A DNA stretch of 64,000 nt from Komarekiella atlantica HA4396-MV6 (GCA_019359395.1 JAHHHK010000021.1:1-64000), one strand, 5' to 3'. Shown: positions 51,775 to 61,766, numbered from the stretch's first letter. Translations and numbers: made by a program. The notes: generated from the letters alone by a model not told the origin.

Positions 51775-52380
51775 ATGCTGAAGTTTTCGATTGAATTTCG
51801 ACCTCCTATTCCTCCTGCAAACACTTTGACTATAGGCACATTGGGGCCTAGTGGCACTAGTAGTGACTATGCTTCCAGCTATATAGTCAAACAATTAGAG
51901 TCAGAAGAATTGACTGGAAAAATTCAGTTATTTGATAGCTTTCCAGATGTCAAAGAAGCTTTGTTGCAAGACAAGGTAGATTTGGCTCTAGTTCCTCATG
52001 CTTATCAACTGATTAATGAGTTTTATATGGAGCCAAGTTTTGATTTAGGCTTCATTTTTATCTATCCAACTCCAGTTTATGGATTGGCTAAGAAGAAAAA
52101 TACAGAGGTAGTTTTCAAAGGAGCTAGAATTGTTACCCATCCTGCGCCTTTACCTTTGTTATCGAGACTCTTACCAGACTCCCAAGACCAATCGGAAATT
52201 CAGGTTGATTTGTCTCCTTCTACTAGCGATGCGGCAATTCAAGTACAGCAGGGTTTAGCTACTTTAGCTATTACTAATAAAAATGCTGTTGAAGCTTATG
52301 ATTTAGAATTTATTTCCACTTATGGAAAAATTCCTATGAGCTGGTCAATTTTTTATAAAAAAATAGCAGATCATGTCTAA
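51775..52380 (+). CDS. aerD: Prephenate decarboxylase, BacA/AerD family
   Basis: 201 residues from the ATG at 51775, close to the 204 of BacA (a TTG lies 4 codons upstream). Family signatures: GTLGPSGTSSDYAS near residue 23, LVPHAYQLINEFYM, TPVYGLA, IVTHPAPLPLLSRL and, at the end, IPMSWSIFYK. They match bacilysin BacA and aeruginosin AerD as I remember them. The enzyme decarboxylates prephenate without aromatisation, the first step to the Choi core. It overlaps aerE by 8 bp, so the two are co-translated. Confidence 0.92.
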   Translation: MLKFSIEFRPPIPPANTLTIGTLGPSGTSSDYASSYIVKQLESEELTGKIQLFDSFPDVKEALLQDKVDLALVPHAYQLINEFYMEPSFDLGFIFIYPTPVYGLAKKKNTEVVFKGARIVTHPAPLPLLSRLLPDSQDQSEIQVDLSPSTSDAAIQVQQGLATLAITNKNAVEAYDLEFISTYGKIPMSWSIFYKKIADHV

Positions 52381-53080
52381 ATTTTTTCCAACTCCCAAAA
52401 GCACAAAACTTAATTCCGATGTAGAGCTAATAGCTTATAAATGTGAAGACACGCTTGTGCAATTAGTGTATCTTGCTCCTGGAGCTAATTTTGCACTACA
52501 TAAACATTTAGAAAGTCAGATGGGGATGATAATTTCTGGTCGTTTAGAAATGAACGTCAACGGAATAAAAAAAATTATTGAACCACTGCAAGAAGCCTAC
52601 ATTGCTAATGCCTATGTTCCGCACGGTTCTGTAAATGTTTTTCCAGAAACAGCGCTAGTATTCGATGTAAAACGCATCATAAATTCCTTAACATCGGAAA
52701 ATACTGATGAAGTGTTTATCAAAGCATTGCCTACAAAAGATAAAATTACTGGCTGGTCATGCAAATCTATTGTTGCTTCTTGGTTTGAAATCGCAATTAC
52801 TGAAATTCCGCCAGGAGGTATTATCCCAATGCACCAATCTACTAGCGAACAGATGGGAATAATCCTCAATGGTCAGTTGATGATATCTATAGAAAACGAA
52901 CAGCAGCAACTAGCTTATGGTAAGATTTATTATGCTCCTGCTAATGTCTTTTGTGGAGGATATAATTCCTCTGATGAAGTAGTATCTTTGGTAAAAATTT
53001 TGATTCCACCTTGTTCTCATTTCTCTTACCAAAATGCTTCTTTTAATGAAAGAACTGCGCGATCGCTAACTACAACCTAG
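52373..53080 (+). CDS. aerE: Double-cupin isomerase, BacB/AerE family
   Basis: 235 residues, the length of BacB. There are two cupin halves. The first has His43-x-His45 and Gln49 (ALHKHLESQMGM) plus VPHGSVN. The second has IIPMHQSTSEQMGIILNG, in which one of the usual histidines is Gln. BacB-type enzymes shift the double bonds of the decarboxylated prephenate (dihydro-hydroxyphenylpyruvate). Its place between aerD and aerF fits that step. The missing second-site histidine may mean only one metal site is active. Confidence 0.9.
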   Translation: MSKFFPTPKSTKLNSDVELIAYKCEDTLVQLVYLAPGANFALHKHLESQMGMIISGRLEMNVNGIKKIIEPLQEAYIANAYVPHGSVNVFPETALVFDVKRIINSLTSENTDEVFIKALPTKDKITGWSCKSIVASWFEIAITEIPPGGIIPMHQSTSEQMGIILNGQLMISIENEQQQLAYGKIYYAPANVFCGGYNSSDEVVSLVKILIPPCSHFSYQNASFNERTARSLTTT

Positions 53081-53092
53081 AGGACTATTAAT

Positions 53093-53887
53093 ATGGATTT
53101 AGGACTAACAGGGAAAGTAGCTTTAGTGACAGGAGCGAGTGCTGGTATTGGTTATGCTATAGCCCAAAAGCTGGCAGCAGAAGGTTGTAATTTAGTAATT
53201 TGTGGAAGAAATGCAGACCGATTAGAACAAGCCTATCAAAGTCTGGTGAATTCTCCAGCAAAAATTATCACCTGCTTAGCTGATGTTCAAAATGCAATTG
53301 ATTCTGAGAAGTTAGTGCAGTCAGCCCTCAATCAATTTGGAAAAATTGATATTTTGGTAAATAATTCCGATGGGGCTAAATTTTCCAGCGTCGCCGTAGA
53401 AAACTTATCTGATGAAGATTGGGGAACTGTGTTTGAAGGAAAATTAATGGGCTATATCCGCATGACGAATCTGGTTTTACCTACTATGAAAAATCAGCAA
53501 TGGGGAAGGATTGTAAATATTATTGGCACATCCGGGAAAGAACCTTCCCCTCGTTTAATTAAATCAGGGGTGGCGAATGCAGCATTAATTAACTTTACTA
53601 AATCTGTAGCTACGCAAGTGGCCAAGTGGAATGTGTTAGTTAACTCTATTAATCCTGGTATTATTGATACACCAAGACATAGAGAATATCTAGAAGTATT
53701 TGCCCAAAAGGAAGACCAAAATATTGATGCGATCGCACAAACAATAGATAACACTATTCCTATAGGTCGTCGTGGTCTTTCTAGTGAAGTTGCTAATTTA
53801 GTGGCTTTTCTCAGTTCAGAATGTGCTAGTTATATTACTGGCGTAACTATTCCAGTTGATGGGGGATTATCTACGGCAGCTTTTTAA
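53093..53887 (+). CDS. aerF: SDR oxidoreductase, BacG/AerF-like, without Tyr/Lys dyad
   Basis: 264 residues. The Rossmann motif is VTGASAGIGYAIA (about residues 13-25) and the NNSDG motif is present. Where the usual YxxxK should stand, the sequence reads SGVANAALINFTKS, so both Tyr and Lys are absent. BacG of the bacilysin pathway, as I recall it, has the same kind of replacement (NSMMNAALIN) and is a conjugate reductase. This is therefore probably a subfamily trait. It should reduce the conjugated hydroxyphenylpyruvate on the way to Choi. It is 12 bp after aerE. Confidence 0.85.
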   Translation: MDLGLTGKVALVTGASAGIGYAIAQKLAAEGCNLVICGRNADRLEQAYQSLVNSPAKIITCLADVQNAIDSEKLVQSALNQFGKIDILVNNSDGAKFSSVAVENLSDEDWGTVFEGKLMGYIRMTNLVLPTMKNQQWGRIVNIIGTSGKEPSPRLIKSGVANAALINFTKSVATQVAKWNVLVNSINPGIIDTPRHREYLEVFAQKEDQNIDAIAQTIDNTIPIGRRGLSSEVANLVAFLSSECASYITGVTIPVDGGLSTAAF

Positions 53888-54053
53888 TAAAATTTTCTAT
53901 GAATATAGATAAACGAACCGCCAAGAACGCCAAGGAAGAGATGGAGCAATTAATTAGTGCAAGTTTCCAGACAAATTAATATTGCATTTTAACTCTGCGC
54001 TCTCTGCGTCTCTGTGGTTAATTAAAAAAATATATATTACAAACAACATAAAA

Positions 54054-57000
54054 ATGGTAGCTATACAAAATCAAAATAAAATAAAAGATATTGAAGCCAT
54101 CTACCCCCTTTCGCCAATGCAGCAGGGGATGCTATTTCATACTCTCTATCAGCCAGAATCAAGAATATACTTTGAGCAGTTTCGCTTCACTCTTCACGGC
54201 AATCTAAACAAGAGTGTCTTTGAGCAAGCTTGGCAACAAGTGGTACAGAGACACTCAGCTTTACGGACTATTTTTGTGTGGAAGAATCGCAAACAGCTAG
54301 TCCAAGTAGTGCGTAAACAGGTCAATGTACCTTGGATTAACAAAGACTTACGTTTGCTCTCGATTAATGAGCAGCGATCGCAAATTGATTCTTTCTTAAA
54401 TATAGATAGAGAGCAAAGTTTTGAACTTGACAAATCTCCCTTGATGCGCTTTGTCTTATTTCGGTTAACAGACGAAACTTATCATTTTGTTTGGAGCTTT
54501 CATCATATATTGCTTGATGGTTGGAGTTGGCCGATTCTCTTTAAAGAAATCTTTGCTATTTATGATTCTATAAATAACAATCAACAGTTATATTTAGCTC
54601 CATCTCGACCTTACCGAGACTACATTAATTGGTTGCAGCAGCAAGACTTATCTAGTGCAGAGGGATTTTGGCGGCGAACTCTTGAGGGTTTTACTGCTCC
54701 TACCCCTTTGGTTGTAGAACAAGCGGTAGCTCACCAAGAAAAAACTAGTTATATTCGACACCAGCATTTATCAGCCGAGGCAACCGTTAAATTAAAATCT
54801 TTTGCTCAACAGCATCATCTCACCCTTTCTACCTTAGTGCAGGCGGCTTGGGCGTTGTTACTGAGTCGCTACAGTGGTGAGTCTGATGTGGTATTTGGGG
54901 CTACGGTGTCTGGTCGTCCTCATAACTTATCTGGTGTAGAGTCGATGGTGGGGTTGTTTATTAATACCCTACCTGTACGGGTAAAAATCCCTGAAACAGC
55001 TGATTTATTGCCTTGGCTGGTGCAATTGCAACAAGAGCATATAGAACGGGAACAGTATTCATACAGTTCACTGGTAGATATTCAAGGTGCGAGTGAGATT
55101 CCTCGCAATCAACCTTTGTTTGAAAGCATTGTCGTATTTGAAAATTACCCTGTAAACGCCACGCTGCAAGCACTGCCGGGTAATTTAAGAATAAGCGATC
55201 GCCAAGCCATCGGAGAAACAAATTATCCCTTAACGATAGTTGCAATTCCTGGTGATGAACTAGTAATTAAAATCAACTATGATCGCAATCGCTTTGACGC
55301 AGATACCATTGATCGGATGATTGGTCATTTGCTCACACTGTTGCAGGGAATTGTTAACTTACCTCATCACCGTGCGGGAGAACTACCACTACTCACACCA
55401 GCAGAGCAAGATTTACTCCTAGTAGAGTGGAATGCTACCCAAGCAGCCCATCCTATCAATTATTGCATTCATCAATTATTTGAGGAGCAAGTCGAAAAAA
55501 CACCCGAATCAGTGGCGGTAGTGTATGACAACCAACAATTGACTTACCAGAAGTTAAACCAGCGTGCTAATCAACTAGCGCACCATCTGCAACGTTTGGG
55601 TGTTAAACCAGATGCACCTGTGGGGATTTGTCTGGAACGTTCTCTAGAAGCGGCAGTTGCCATATTAGGAACCCTCAAGGCTGGGGGAGTTTGCGTTCCA
55701 CTCGATCCTAGCTATCCCCCAGAGCGTTTAGCCTTCATGCTTAGCGATTCTCAAGCAGCAGTCGTCTTGACTCAAACACGTTGTAAATCATTGCTGCATG
55801 GCAACTTTGCTTATCATCTCATTGTGTTAGATGATGATTGGGACGAAATTGGCGAAGAATCTGAATTCAATCCGCAAGTTGAAGTAAAAGCTGATAATTT
55901 AGCGTACATAATCTATACTTCTGGGTCTACAGGAACTCCTAAAGGTACTCTTGTCCCCCATCGATCGCTCACCAATTTAGTAGAACACCATCAGGCGAAG
56001 ATGTTAACTGGTGTGGGTGTTCTTCAGTTTGCTTCCCTGAGCTTTGATGTCAGCTATCACGAAATGTTTGCGGCGTGGGGTTTGGGTGGCACACTATATA
56101 TGATTGCCGAAAGCGATCGCAAAGACTTAGATAAATTAATTCAGTTACTTGCTCAAAAACCAATTGCTAAAGTATTCCTTCCCGTCACTTTATGGCAACA
56201 ATTAGCAGAAATATACGGAGAAGAAGAACATTTATTTCAGAATATAAGAGAAGCGATCGCCTGTGGAGAACAACTCCAGATTACACAACCAATGATTAAG
56301 CTGTTTGGGCGTTTGGAGAATTGCAAGCTCTACAATTTATACGGCCCCACGGAAGCAGACTTAGTTACATCTTATGCATTTAGTAATCAACCAGAAGAGT
56401 GGCCGATTTATCCACCAATTGGTAAGCCTGCCGTTAACGTGCAAGTTTACCTGTTAGATCAAAATTATCGCCAACCCGTCCCTATAGGCGTTCCAGGGGA
56501 ACTCTATGTAAGTGGTGATGGTTTAGCTCGTGGCTACCTCAACCGCCCAGATTTGACAGACCAAAAATTTGTTCCAAATCCTTTGAGTAAGGATACTGAG
56601 TCACGACTGTATAAAACTGGCGACTTAGCTAAATACTTAAGCGATGGCAATATCGAATTTTTGGGAAGGATAGACGATTTAGTAAAAGTCCGGGGTTTTC
56701 GGGTTGAACTTGGCGAAGTTGAAGCAGTCTTGAGTAAACATCCCCAAATTAACCAAGCAGTCGCTAAGGTGTTTGGAGAAAATGCCAGAGAAAAATATTT
56801 AGTCGCTTACTTCGTACCAATTCAAGGACAGACAATCACCGTCGAACAGTTGCGTACTTTTCTGCAAGACCAGTTGCCAGATTACATGATTCCATCGGCT
56901 TTTGTACAGCTGGAGTCGTTTCCTCTGACACCCAACGGTAAAGTCAACCGTCGCGCTTTAAAAGAACCAACAACCAGCCGGCCAGAATTAGCTCAAACCT

Positions 57001-58910
57001 TTGTTGCACCCCGGACTCCCACTGAAGAAATTTTGGCAGGTATCTGGAGGGATGTTTTAGGGTTAGAACAAGTTGGGATTTACGACAACTTCTTTAATTT
57101 GGGTGGACATTCATTACTTGCTACCCAGGTGATTTCTCTGACTCGTAAAGCATTTAAGATAGAATTACCTTTGCGAAGTTTATTTGAATCTCCTGCGATC
57201 GCAACTTTAGCTAGAACAGTCGAGACAGCTACTAGGCAAGAACTTTCGCCAGAAATCATCCCATTTAAAGCCGTGCGTTCGTGTGATGGAGTACTGCCAA
57301 TCTCCTTAACTCAGTTAGAGTTTTGGTTTTTCGAGCAATTCTATCCTGGTAATCCTGTTTACAACTTGCCGCTAGTTTATCGCGTCAGCGGTGCGCTAGA
57401 TGTGAAGGCATTGAAACAGAGTTTGACGGAAATTGTGCGACGACATGAAACGTTGCGAAGTACCTTTAAGGTTGAGAACGGACAAGTGGTTTATACAATT
57501 TCTCCCGAACCTGTATTTGACTTCGCCGCAATAGACTCACAAGACATCCCGGAAACTGAAGCGAAACGACAAGCTGAGGAAGAAATTAAGCAGCCTTTCG
57601 ATTTAGCGCGGGGGCCATTACTGCGGAGTAAGCTTTGGCGTTTGAGTCAAACCGAGCATTTGCTAGTTGTCACTACGCACCATATTGTCGCCGACGGTTG
57701 GTCTTTTAGCGTGTTGACTCAAGAACTGGCAACCCTTTACGAAGCTTTTTCTCAAAATCAACCCTCCCCCCTGAAAGATTTACCCATCCAATATGCAGAC
57801 TTTGCTCAGTGGCAACGGCAATGGTTGCAGGGGCAAGTTTTAGAATCGCAGATGCAATTCTGGAAACAACATTTAGGTGTTACACCGCCAGTCTTGAAAC
57901 TACCAACCGACCATCCACGCCCGTCAGTACGAACCTTCGCGGGTGCGCGTCAACCGTTGGTAATCTCTAAAGACTTAACCAAAGCACTCAAAGCATTAAG
58001 TCAGCAGGAAGGCGTAACCTTATTTATGACCTTGTTAGCAGCACTCAAAACATTACTTTTCTGCTACACAGGGCAACCAGACATCATTGTCAGTAGTACC
58101 GTTGCTAATCGTACCCGCCCAGAAACAGAAAAACTGATTGGTTTCTTTGTCCACTTGCTGCCATTTTGCACCAACTTAGAAGGCAATCCCACCTTCCGAG
58201 AACTACTGCGGCGGGTGCGGGAAGTCGCTTTAGGAGTGTATGCACATCAGGAAATGCCCTTCATCAAACTAGTAGAAGAACTACAACCAATTAGAGATAG
58301 TTACACACTTTTAGCTCAGGTGATGTTTGTTTTCCAAAACACTCCAGAAGATGATTTAAAACTGGCAAATTTGACTTTAAAAGAGGAGTTCATTGCAACC
58401 GATACCAAAGACACAGCCGAATTTGATTTAAATTTGACACTCCAAGAAACATCAGAGGGGATTGAAGGCGCTTTAGTCTACAAAACCGATTTATTTGAAG
58501 CTGCCACTATTACCAGAATGGGTACAGTATTTCAAAATTTGCTTGAATACATTGTTACTAATCCTGACCAACGTATTAGTGAACTTCCCTTTTTATCTGA
58601 AGGAGAAAAATTACCAATTAAAAATTACAAATTACCAGTAGGTACGGAAACTTCTCACAATGATTTTACTGAACCTGCCAACCCGACAGAAGAAGCCGTG
58701 CTAGCTATTTGGAAAGAAGTTTTAGGGTTAGATCACATTAGTACTCAAGATAACTTCTTCGACCTTGGAGGACATTCTGCTCTAGTTCTGCAACTCATAT
58801 ACAAACTACAAAAAGTTTTGCAAATACAGTTACCTTTAGTTTCCCTATTTGAAAAAACTACTATAGTTCAACAAGCAGAGGCTATCCGCAATTTACTAAA
58901 TAGTTTATAG
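54054..58910 (+). CDS. NRPS 2: C-A-PCP-C-PCP, AerG-like, no thioesterase
   Basis: 1618 residues from the ATG at 54054; the frame is open 24 codons further upstream but without homology. C1 starts YPLSPMQQGMLFH (a DCL-type start, suited to the D-residue from NRPS 1) with HHILLDG at 150. The A domain runs about 465-970 (core A3 YTSGSTGTPKG at 621). The hand-read code is D-V-H-F-I-C-L-L-V, which I cannot match to a proteinogenic amino acid and which may specify the Choi-type residue. PCP1 is GGHSL (Ser1020). C2 (about 1065-1500) has HHIVADG at 1209. PCP2 is GGHSA (Ser1575). There is no TE or reductase. C2 may attach a terminal amine. Confidence 0.9.
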   Translation: MVAIQNQNKIKDIEAIYPLSPMQQGMLFHTLYQPESRIYFEQFRFTLHGNLNKSVFEQAWQQVVQRHSALRTIFVWKNRKQLVQVVRKQVNVPWINKDLRLLSINEQRSQIDSFLNIDREQSFELDKSPLMRFVLFRLTDETYHFVWSFHHILLDGWSWPILFKEIFAIYDSINNNQQLYLAPSRPYRDYINWLQQQDLSSAEGFWRRTLEGFTAPTPLVVEQAVAHQEKTSYIRHQHLSAEATVKLKSFAQQHHLTLSTLVQAAWALLLSRYSGESDVVFGATVSGRPHNLSGVESMVGLFINTLPVRVKIPETADLLPWLVQLQQEHIEREQYSYSSLVDIQGASEIPRNQPLFESIVVFENYPVNATLQALPGNLRISDRQAIGETNYPLTIVAIPGDELVIKINYDRNRFDADTIDRMIGHLLTLLQGIVNLPHHRAGELPLLTPAEQDLLLVEWNATQAAHPINYCIHQLFEEQVEKTPESVAVVYDNQQLTYQKLNQRANQLAHHLQRLGVKPDAPVGICLERSLEAAVAILGTLKAGGVCVPLDPSYPPERLAFMLSDSQAAVVLTQTRCKSLLHGNFAYHLIVLDDDWDEIGEESEFNPQVEVKADNLAYIIYTSGSTGTPKGTLVPHRSLTNLVEHHQAKMLTGVGVLQFASLSFDVSYHEMFAAWGLGGTLYMIAESDRKDLDKLIQLLAQKPIAKVFLPVTLWQQLAEIYGEEEHLFQNIREAIACGEQLQITQPMIKLFGRLENCKLYNLYGPTEADLVTSYAFSNQPEEWPIYPPIGKPAVNVQVYLLDQNYRQPVPIGVPGELYVSGDGLARGYLNRPDLTDQKFVPNPLSKDTESRLYKTGDLAKYLSDGNIEFLGRIDDLVKVRGFRVELGEVEAVLSKHPQINQAVAKVFGENAREKYLVAYFVPIQGQTITVEQLRTFLQDQLPDYMIPSAFVQLESFPLTPNGKVNRRALKEPTTSRPELAQTFVAPRTPTEEILAGIWRDVLGLEQVGIYDNFFNLGGHSLLATQVISLTRKAFKIELPLRSLFESPAIATLARTVETATRQELSPEIIPFKAVRSCDGVLPISLTQLEFWFFEQFYPGNPVYNLPLVYRVSGALDVKALKQSLTEIVRRHETLRSTFKVENGQVVYTISPEPVFDFAAIDSQDIPETEAKRQAEEEIKQPFDLARGPLLRSKLWRLSQTEHLLVVTTHHIVADGWSFSVLTQELATLYEAFSQNQPSPLKDLPIQYADFAQWQRQWLQGQVLESQMQFWKQHLGVTPPVLKLPTDHPRPSVRTFAGARQPLVISKDLTKALKALSQQEGVTLFMTLLAALKTLLFCYTGQPDIIVSSTVANRTRPETEKLIGFFVHLLPFCTNLEGNPTFRELLRRVREVALGVYAHQEMPFIKLVEELQPIRDSYTLLAQVMFVFQNTPEDDLKLANLTLKEEFIATDTKDTAEFDLNLTLQETSEGIEGALVYKTDLFEAATITRMGTVFQNLLEYIVTNPDQRISELPFLSEGEKLPIKNYKLPVGTETSHNDFTEPANPTEEAVLAIWKEVLGLDHISTQDNFFDLGGHSALVLQLIYKLQKVLQIQLPLVSLFEKTTIVQQAEAIRNLLNSL

Positions 58911-59169
58911 CAATCCTAAAATTGTAAAAATTATTTTTTAAACGAACCGCAGAGACGCAGAGAACACAGAGAGGAGGAACAGCAGAGGTTTTCACAAATA
59001 ATTTAGGACTGCTATATAACCTTAAATGGTTAATAACAATAGCCAACCTATTAGGAATTACATAAAAACTCTCTCAAACTCTTTCCTCTGCTTACTCTGC
59101 GCCTCTGCGGTTCGTATTATTCCTAGATCCTGTTCATTTAAAAATCACTCCCACTCAAACTAAACAACT
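58911..59169. repeat. Inverted pair of the GAACCGCAGAGGCGCAGAG repeat
   Basis: A plus-oriented copy at about 58941-58975 (AACGAACCGCAGAGACGCAG) and a minus-oriented copy at about 59091-59119 (TCTGCGCCTCTGCGGTTCG) face each other about 120 bp apart. They flank an AT-rich middle. This is the same family as the in-frame copies in NRPS 1. There is no gene. The next start (GTG 59170) has no strong ribosome-binding site. Confidence 0.8.
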
Positions 59170-59946
59170 GTGGAATCCTCCCTTTTTGATCTAACAGACA
59201 AAATTGCCATTATCACCGGCTCCGCACGAGGCATCGGCAAAGCAATAGCTCAAGGATTAGCATCTGTAGGCACAAAAGTTGTAATTGCCGATATTAAAGT
59301 AGCCGAATCAGAAAAAACTGCACAAATGATTCAAGCAGCTGGAGGAGAAGCGATCGCAATTCCCACCGATGTTAGAAATCGTCAAGATTGTTTAAGCCTA
59401 ATTGAGCAAACCGTAGCGCACTATCACAGGCTCGACATCATGGTGTGCAATGCCGGCATTGACATCATCAAATCGGCAACTGACTTAGAAGAATTGGAGT
59501 GGGATAACATCATCAACGTCAATTTAAAGGGATACTTCCACTGCGCTCAACTAGCGGCTCGACAAATGATTAAACAAGGCACAGGCGGCTCGATTATCAT
59601 GAACTCTTCAATCGGGGGTGTAGTGGGAATCAATGGCTCAGCGGCTTATACAGCAGCCAAAGGAGGGGTAAATTTACTAGTGCGATCGCTTGCATTGGAA
59701 TGGGCAGATCATCAAATTCGCGTCAATGCTTTTGCTCCTGGCTATATCGACAACATTATGGAAGGTACTGAAACATTTCGGCGATCGCTACAGGAAGATC
59801 AACAACATCTAAGTGCTGTGATTCCCATGCAGCGACGCGGTAAACCAGAGGAACTCGTCGGCCCGGTGATATTTCTCGCGTCTGAAGCAGCTTCTTATGT
59901 GACGGGGGCAGTTTTGATGGTGGATGGCGGATACAGCGCAATGTAG
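59170..59946 (+). CDS. SDR-family oxidoreductase (classical)
   Basis: 258 residues with a GTG start. The cofactor motif ITGSARGIGKAIA (about 14-26) and VCNAGID are present. The catalytic Ser (MNSSIGG), Tyr and Lys (AAYTAAKGG, about 158-162) are intact, unlike in the aerF-like gene. It ends GGYSAM, typical for the family. It is probably an NAD(P)-dependent ketone/alcohol step on the core residue or side chain. It is followed after 32 bp by the peptide-binding protein gene. Confidence 0.88.
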   Translation: MESSLFDLTDKIAIITGSARGIGKAIAQGLASVGTKVVIADIKVAESEKTAQMIQAAGGEAIAIPTDVRNRQDCLSLIEQTVAHYHRLDIMVCNAGIDIIKSATDLEELEWDNIINVNLKGYFHCAQLAARQMIKQGTGGSIIMNSSIGGVVGINGSAAYTAAKGGVNLLVRSLALEWADHQIRVNAFAPGYIDNIMEGTETFRRSLQEDQQHLSAVIPMQRRGKPEELVGPVIFLASEAASYVTGAVLMVDGGYSAM

Positions 59947-59978
59947 AGCAGGTAAAAGAAGTTTCCTGGAGTACAACT

Positions 59979-61766
59979 ATGCGAAGATTAACTACATTTA
60001 CTGCTATTCGCCGTCGGAGAGCGCCAGCTATCATCGGATTTATTCTGGCGATTGTCCTAGTTAGTTGTGTCCAAACTAACTTGCTCCATAAAGCAGTAGC
60101 CGGATCTCAAATCATCGTTAGTAGTTCTATCGAACCCAACACTTTTAACCCTCAGTTGATGGAGCAGGGAGTAGGGATTTTATCTTTACTCTATGAAGGA
60201 CTGATTCGTGAAAATGGTAGAGGAAAAATTGAACCAGCGTTAGCACGATCGTGGGAGATTTCTGAAAACCAAAAGCGAGTTATTTTTACGTTGAGGAAAG
60301 GACTCAAATGGTCAGATGGTCAACCGCTGACTGCTGATGATGTAGTGTTTACTTATAAAGATATTTATACTAATTCCGCCATTCCTTCTTATGCCAAAGA
60401 TTTTTTGCAAATAGGCAAAACTCGTAGTTTTCCTACAGTCAAAAAACTAGATAATTGGCGGATTGAGTTCACTCTTCCAGAACCTTTTGCTCCCTTTATT
60501 CGTACAACAAAACTAGAAATTTTACCCGCTCATATTCTGCGATCGTCCATCACTACGAAAGACTCCGCAGGTAGACCGCTATTTCTGTCAACTTGGGGTA
60601 CAAATACTCCACCCAATCAAATTATTAGCAACGGTGCTTATAAATTAGAATCTTATGTTCCAGGTGAACGGATCACCTTTCGCAAAAATCCCTATTACTG
60701 GCGTAAAGATGGTCAAAGTCACACTCAGCCCTATATTGATCGCATTGTTCAGAGTACAGTCAGTAATAATGATACAGCGTTAATCCAATTTCGTTCTGGA
60801 AGTCTTGATTTTATTGATGTAAATCCTAATTATTTTTCATTATTGAAACAAGAAGAAAAAAGGGGGAAATTCACACTTTACAATGGCGGTTCCCAAAGAG
60901 GAACCACGGCTATAATGTTTAATTTGAACACAGGCCGTAGAAATGGTAAGCCTCTGGTTGATCCCATTAAGTCTCGCTGGTTCAATACAGTAGAATTCCG
61001 TCAAGCCGTTGCTTATAGCATCAATCGCCCACGTATGCTCAATAATATCTTTGCGGGGGTAGGAGCGTTGCAAAATTCAGCGATCGCAGTCCAAAGTCCT
61101 TACTATCTATCTCAAAAAGCGGGTTTACCAGTCTATAGCCATAACCTTCAGAAGGCAAAAACGTTACTTCTCAAAGCAGGATTTCGATACAACAATCAAG
61201 GTGAGTTATTCGATGTTGATGGTAATCGAGTTCGATTTACGCTGACTGCCAATGTCGGTAATAAGGTGTTGCAAAACATGGCTCCACTTATTCAAGACGA
61301 TTTGAATCAGATCGGAATTCAGGTAGATTTGAATTTAATTGCAGTGGGATTAGTTGTAGACAAGTTAACAAATCGTCTGGATTGGGATTGCCAAATTCTT
61401 GATGGTTTCCCAATGACAATAGAACCCAATGAAGCAGTGAATATTTGGTCTACAGTCGGGAACTGGCACTTTTTTAATCGCCAACCCCAAGCCGGACAAA
61501 AGCCAATTACTGGGCAGCAGATAGCAGATTGGGAGCAAAAAATTGCCGATCTCTACATTCAAGGTGCAGAAGCTAATGAAGCACAGCGACAACAAATTTA
61601 TGCAGAAACTCAAAGGCTGAGTCAGGAATATTTACCGTTTATTTATCTAGTTAATTCATTATCAATGGTGTCTGTGCGAAATCGCATTCAGGGGGTGAAA
61701 CACTCGGCTTTACAAGGAACATTTTGGAATGTTTACGAATTGAAAACTAATTCTATCAATAATTAA
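59979..61766 (+). CDS. Peptide/oligopeptide-binding lipoprotein (SBP family 5)
   Basis: 595 residues. The signal peptide has a basic start (RRRR) and ends in the lipobox LVSC (Cys about 31). The SBP_bac_5 fold follows: SSIEPNTFNPQLMEQGVGIL, LARSWEISENQKRVIFTLRKGLKWSDGQPLTADDVVF-type strands, and VEFRQAVAYSINRPRMLNN. No ABC permease or ATPase genes are next to it, so it either uses a system elsewhere or binds the cluster's peptide for sensing, uptake or release. It is embedded in the cluster on the same strand. Confidence 0.88.
   Translation: MRRLTTFTAIRRRRAPAIIGFILAIVLVSCVQTNLLHKAVAGSQIIVSSSIEPNTFNPQLMEQGVGILSLLYEGLIRENGRGKIEPALARSWEISENQKRVIFTLRKGLKWSDGQPLTADDVVFTYKDIYTNSAIPSYAKDFLQIGKTRSFPTVKKLDNWRIEFTLPEPFAPFIRTTKLEILPAHILRSSITTKDSAGRPLFLSTWGTNTPPNQIISNGAYKLESYVPGERITFRKNPYYWRKDGQSHTQPYIDRIVQSTVSNNDTALIQFRSGSLDFIDVNPNYFSLLKQEEKRGKFTLYNGGSQRGTTAIMFNLNTGRRNGKPLVDPIKSRWFNTVEFRQAVAYSINRPRMLNNIFAGVGALQNSAIAVQSPYYLSQKAGLPVYSHNLQKAKTLLLKAGFRYNNQGELFDVDGNRVRFTLTANVGNKVLQNMAPLIQDDLNQIGIQVDLNLIAVGLVVDKLTNRLDWDCQILDGFPMTIEPNEAVNIWSTVGNWHFFNRQPQAGQKPITGQQIADWEQKIADLYIQGAEANEAQRQQIYAETQRLSQEYLPFIYLVNSLSMVSVRNRIQGVKHSALQGTFWNVYELKTNSINN

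Noticed and set aside
53982-54053. 24-residue N-terminal extension of NRPS 2
   Set aside because: It derives from a CTCTGCGTCTCTG-type dispersed repeat; the condensation domain begins normally from the ATG at 54054.
58600-58910. Thioesterase or reductase at the end of NRPS 2
   Set aside because: The sequence is a PCP (GGHSA) up to the last residues; no GxSxG hydrolase motif follows.
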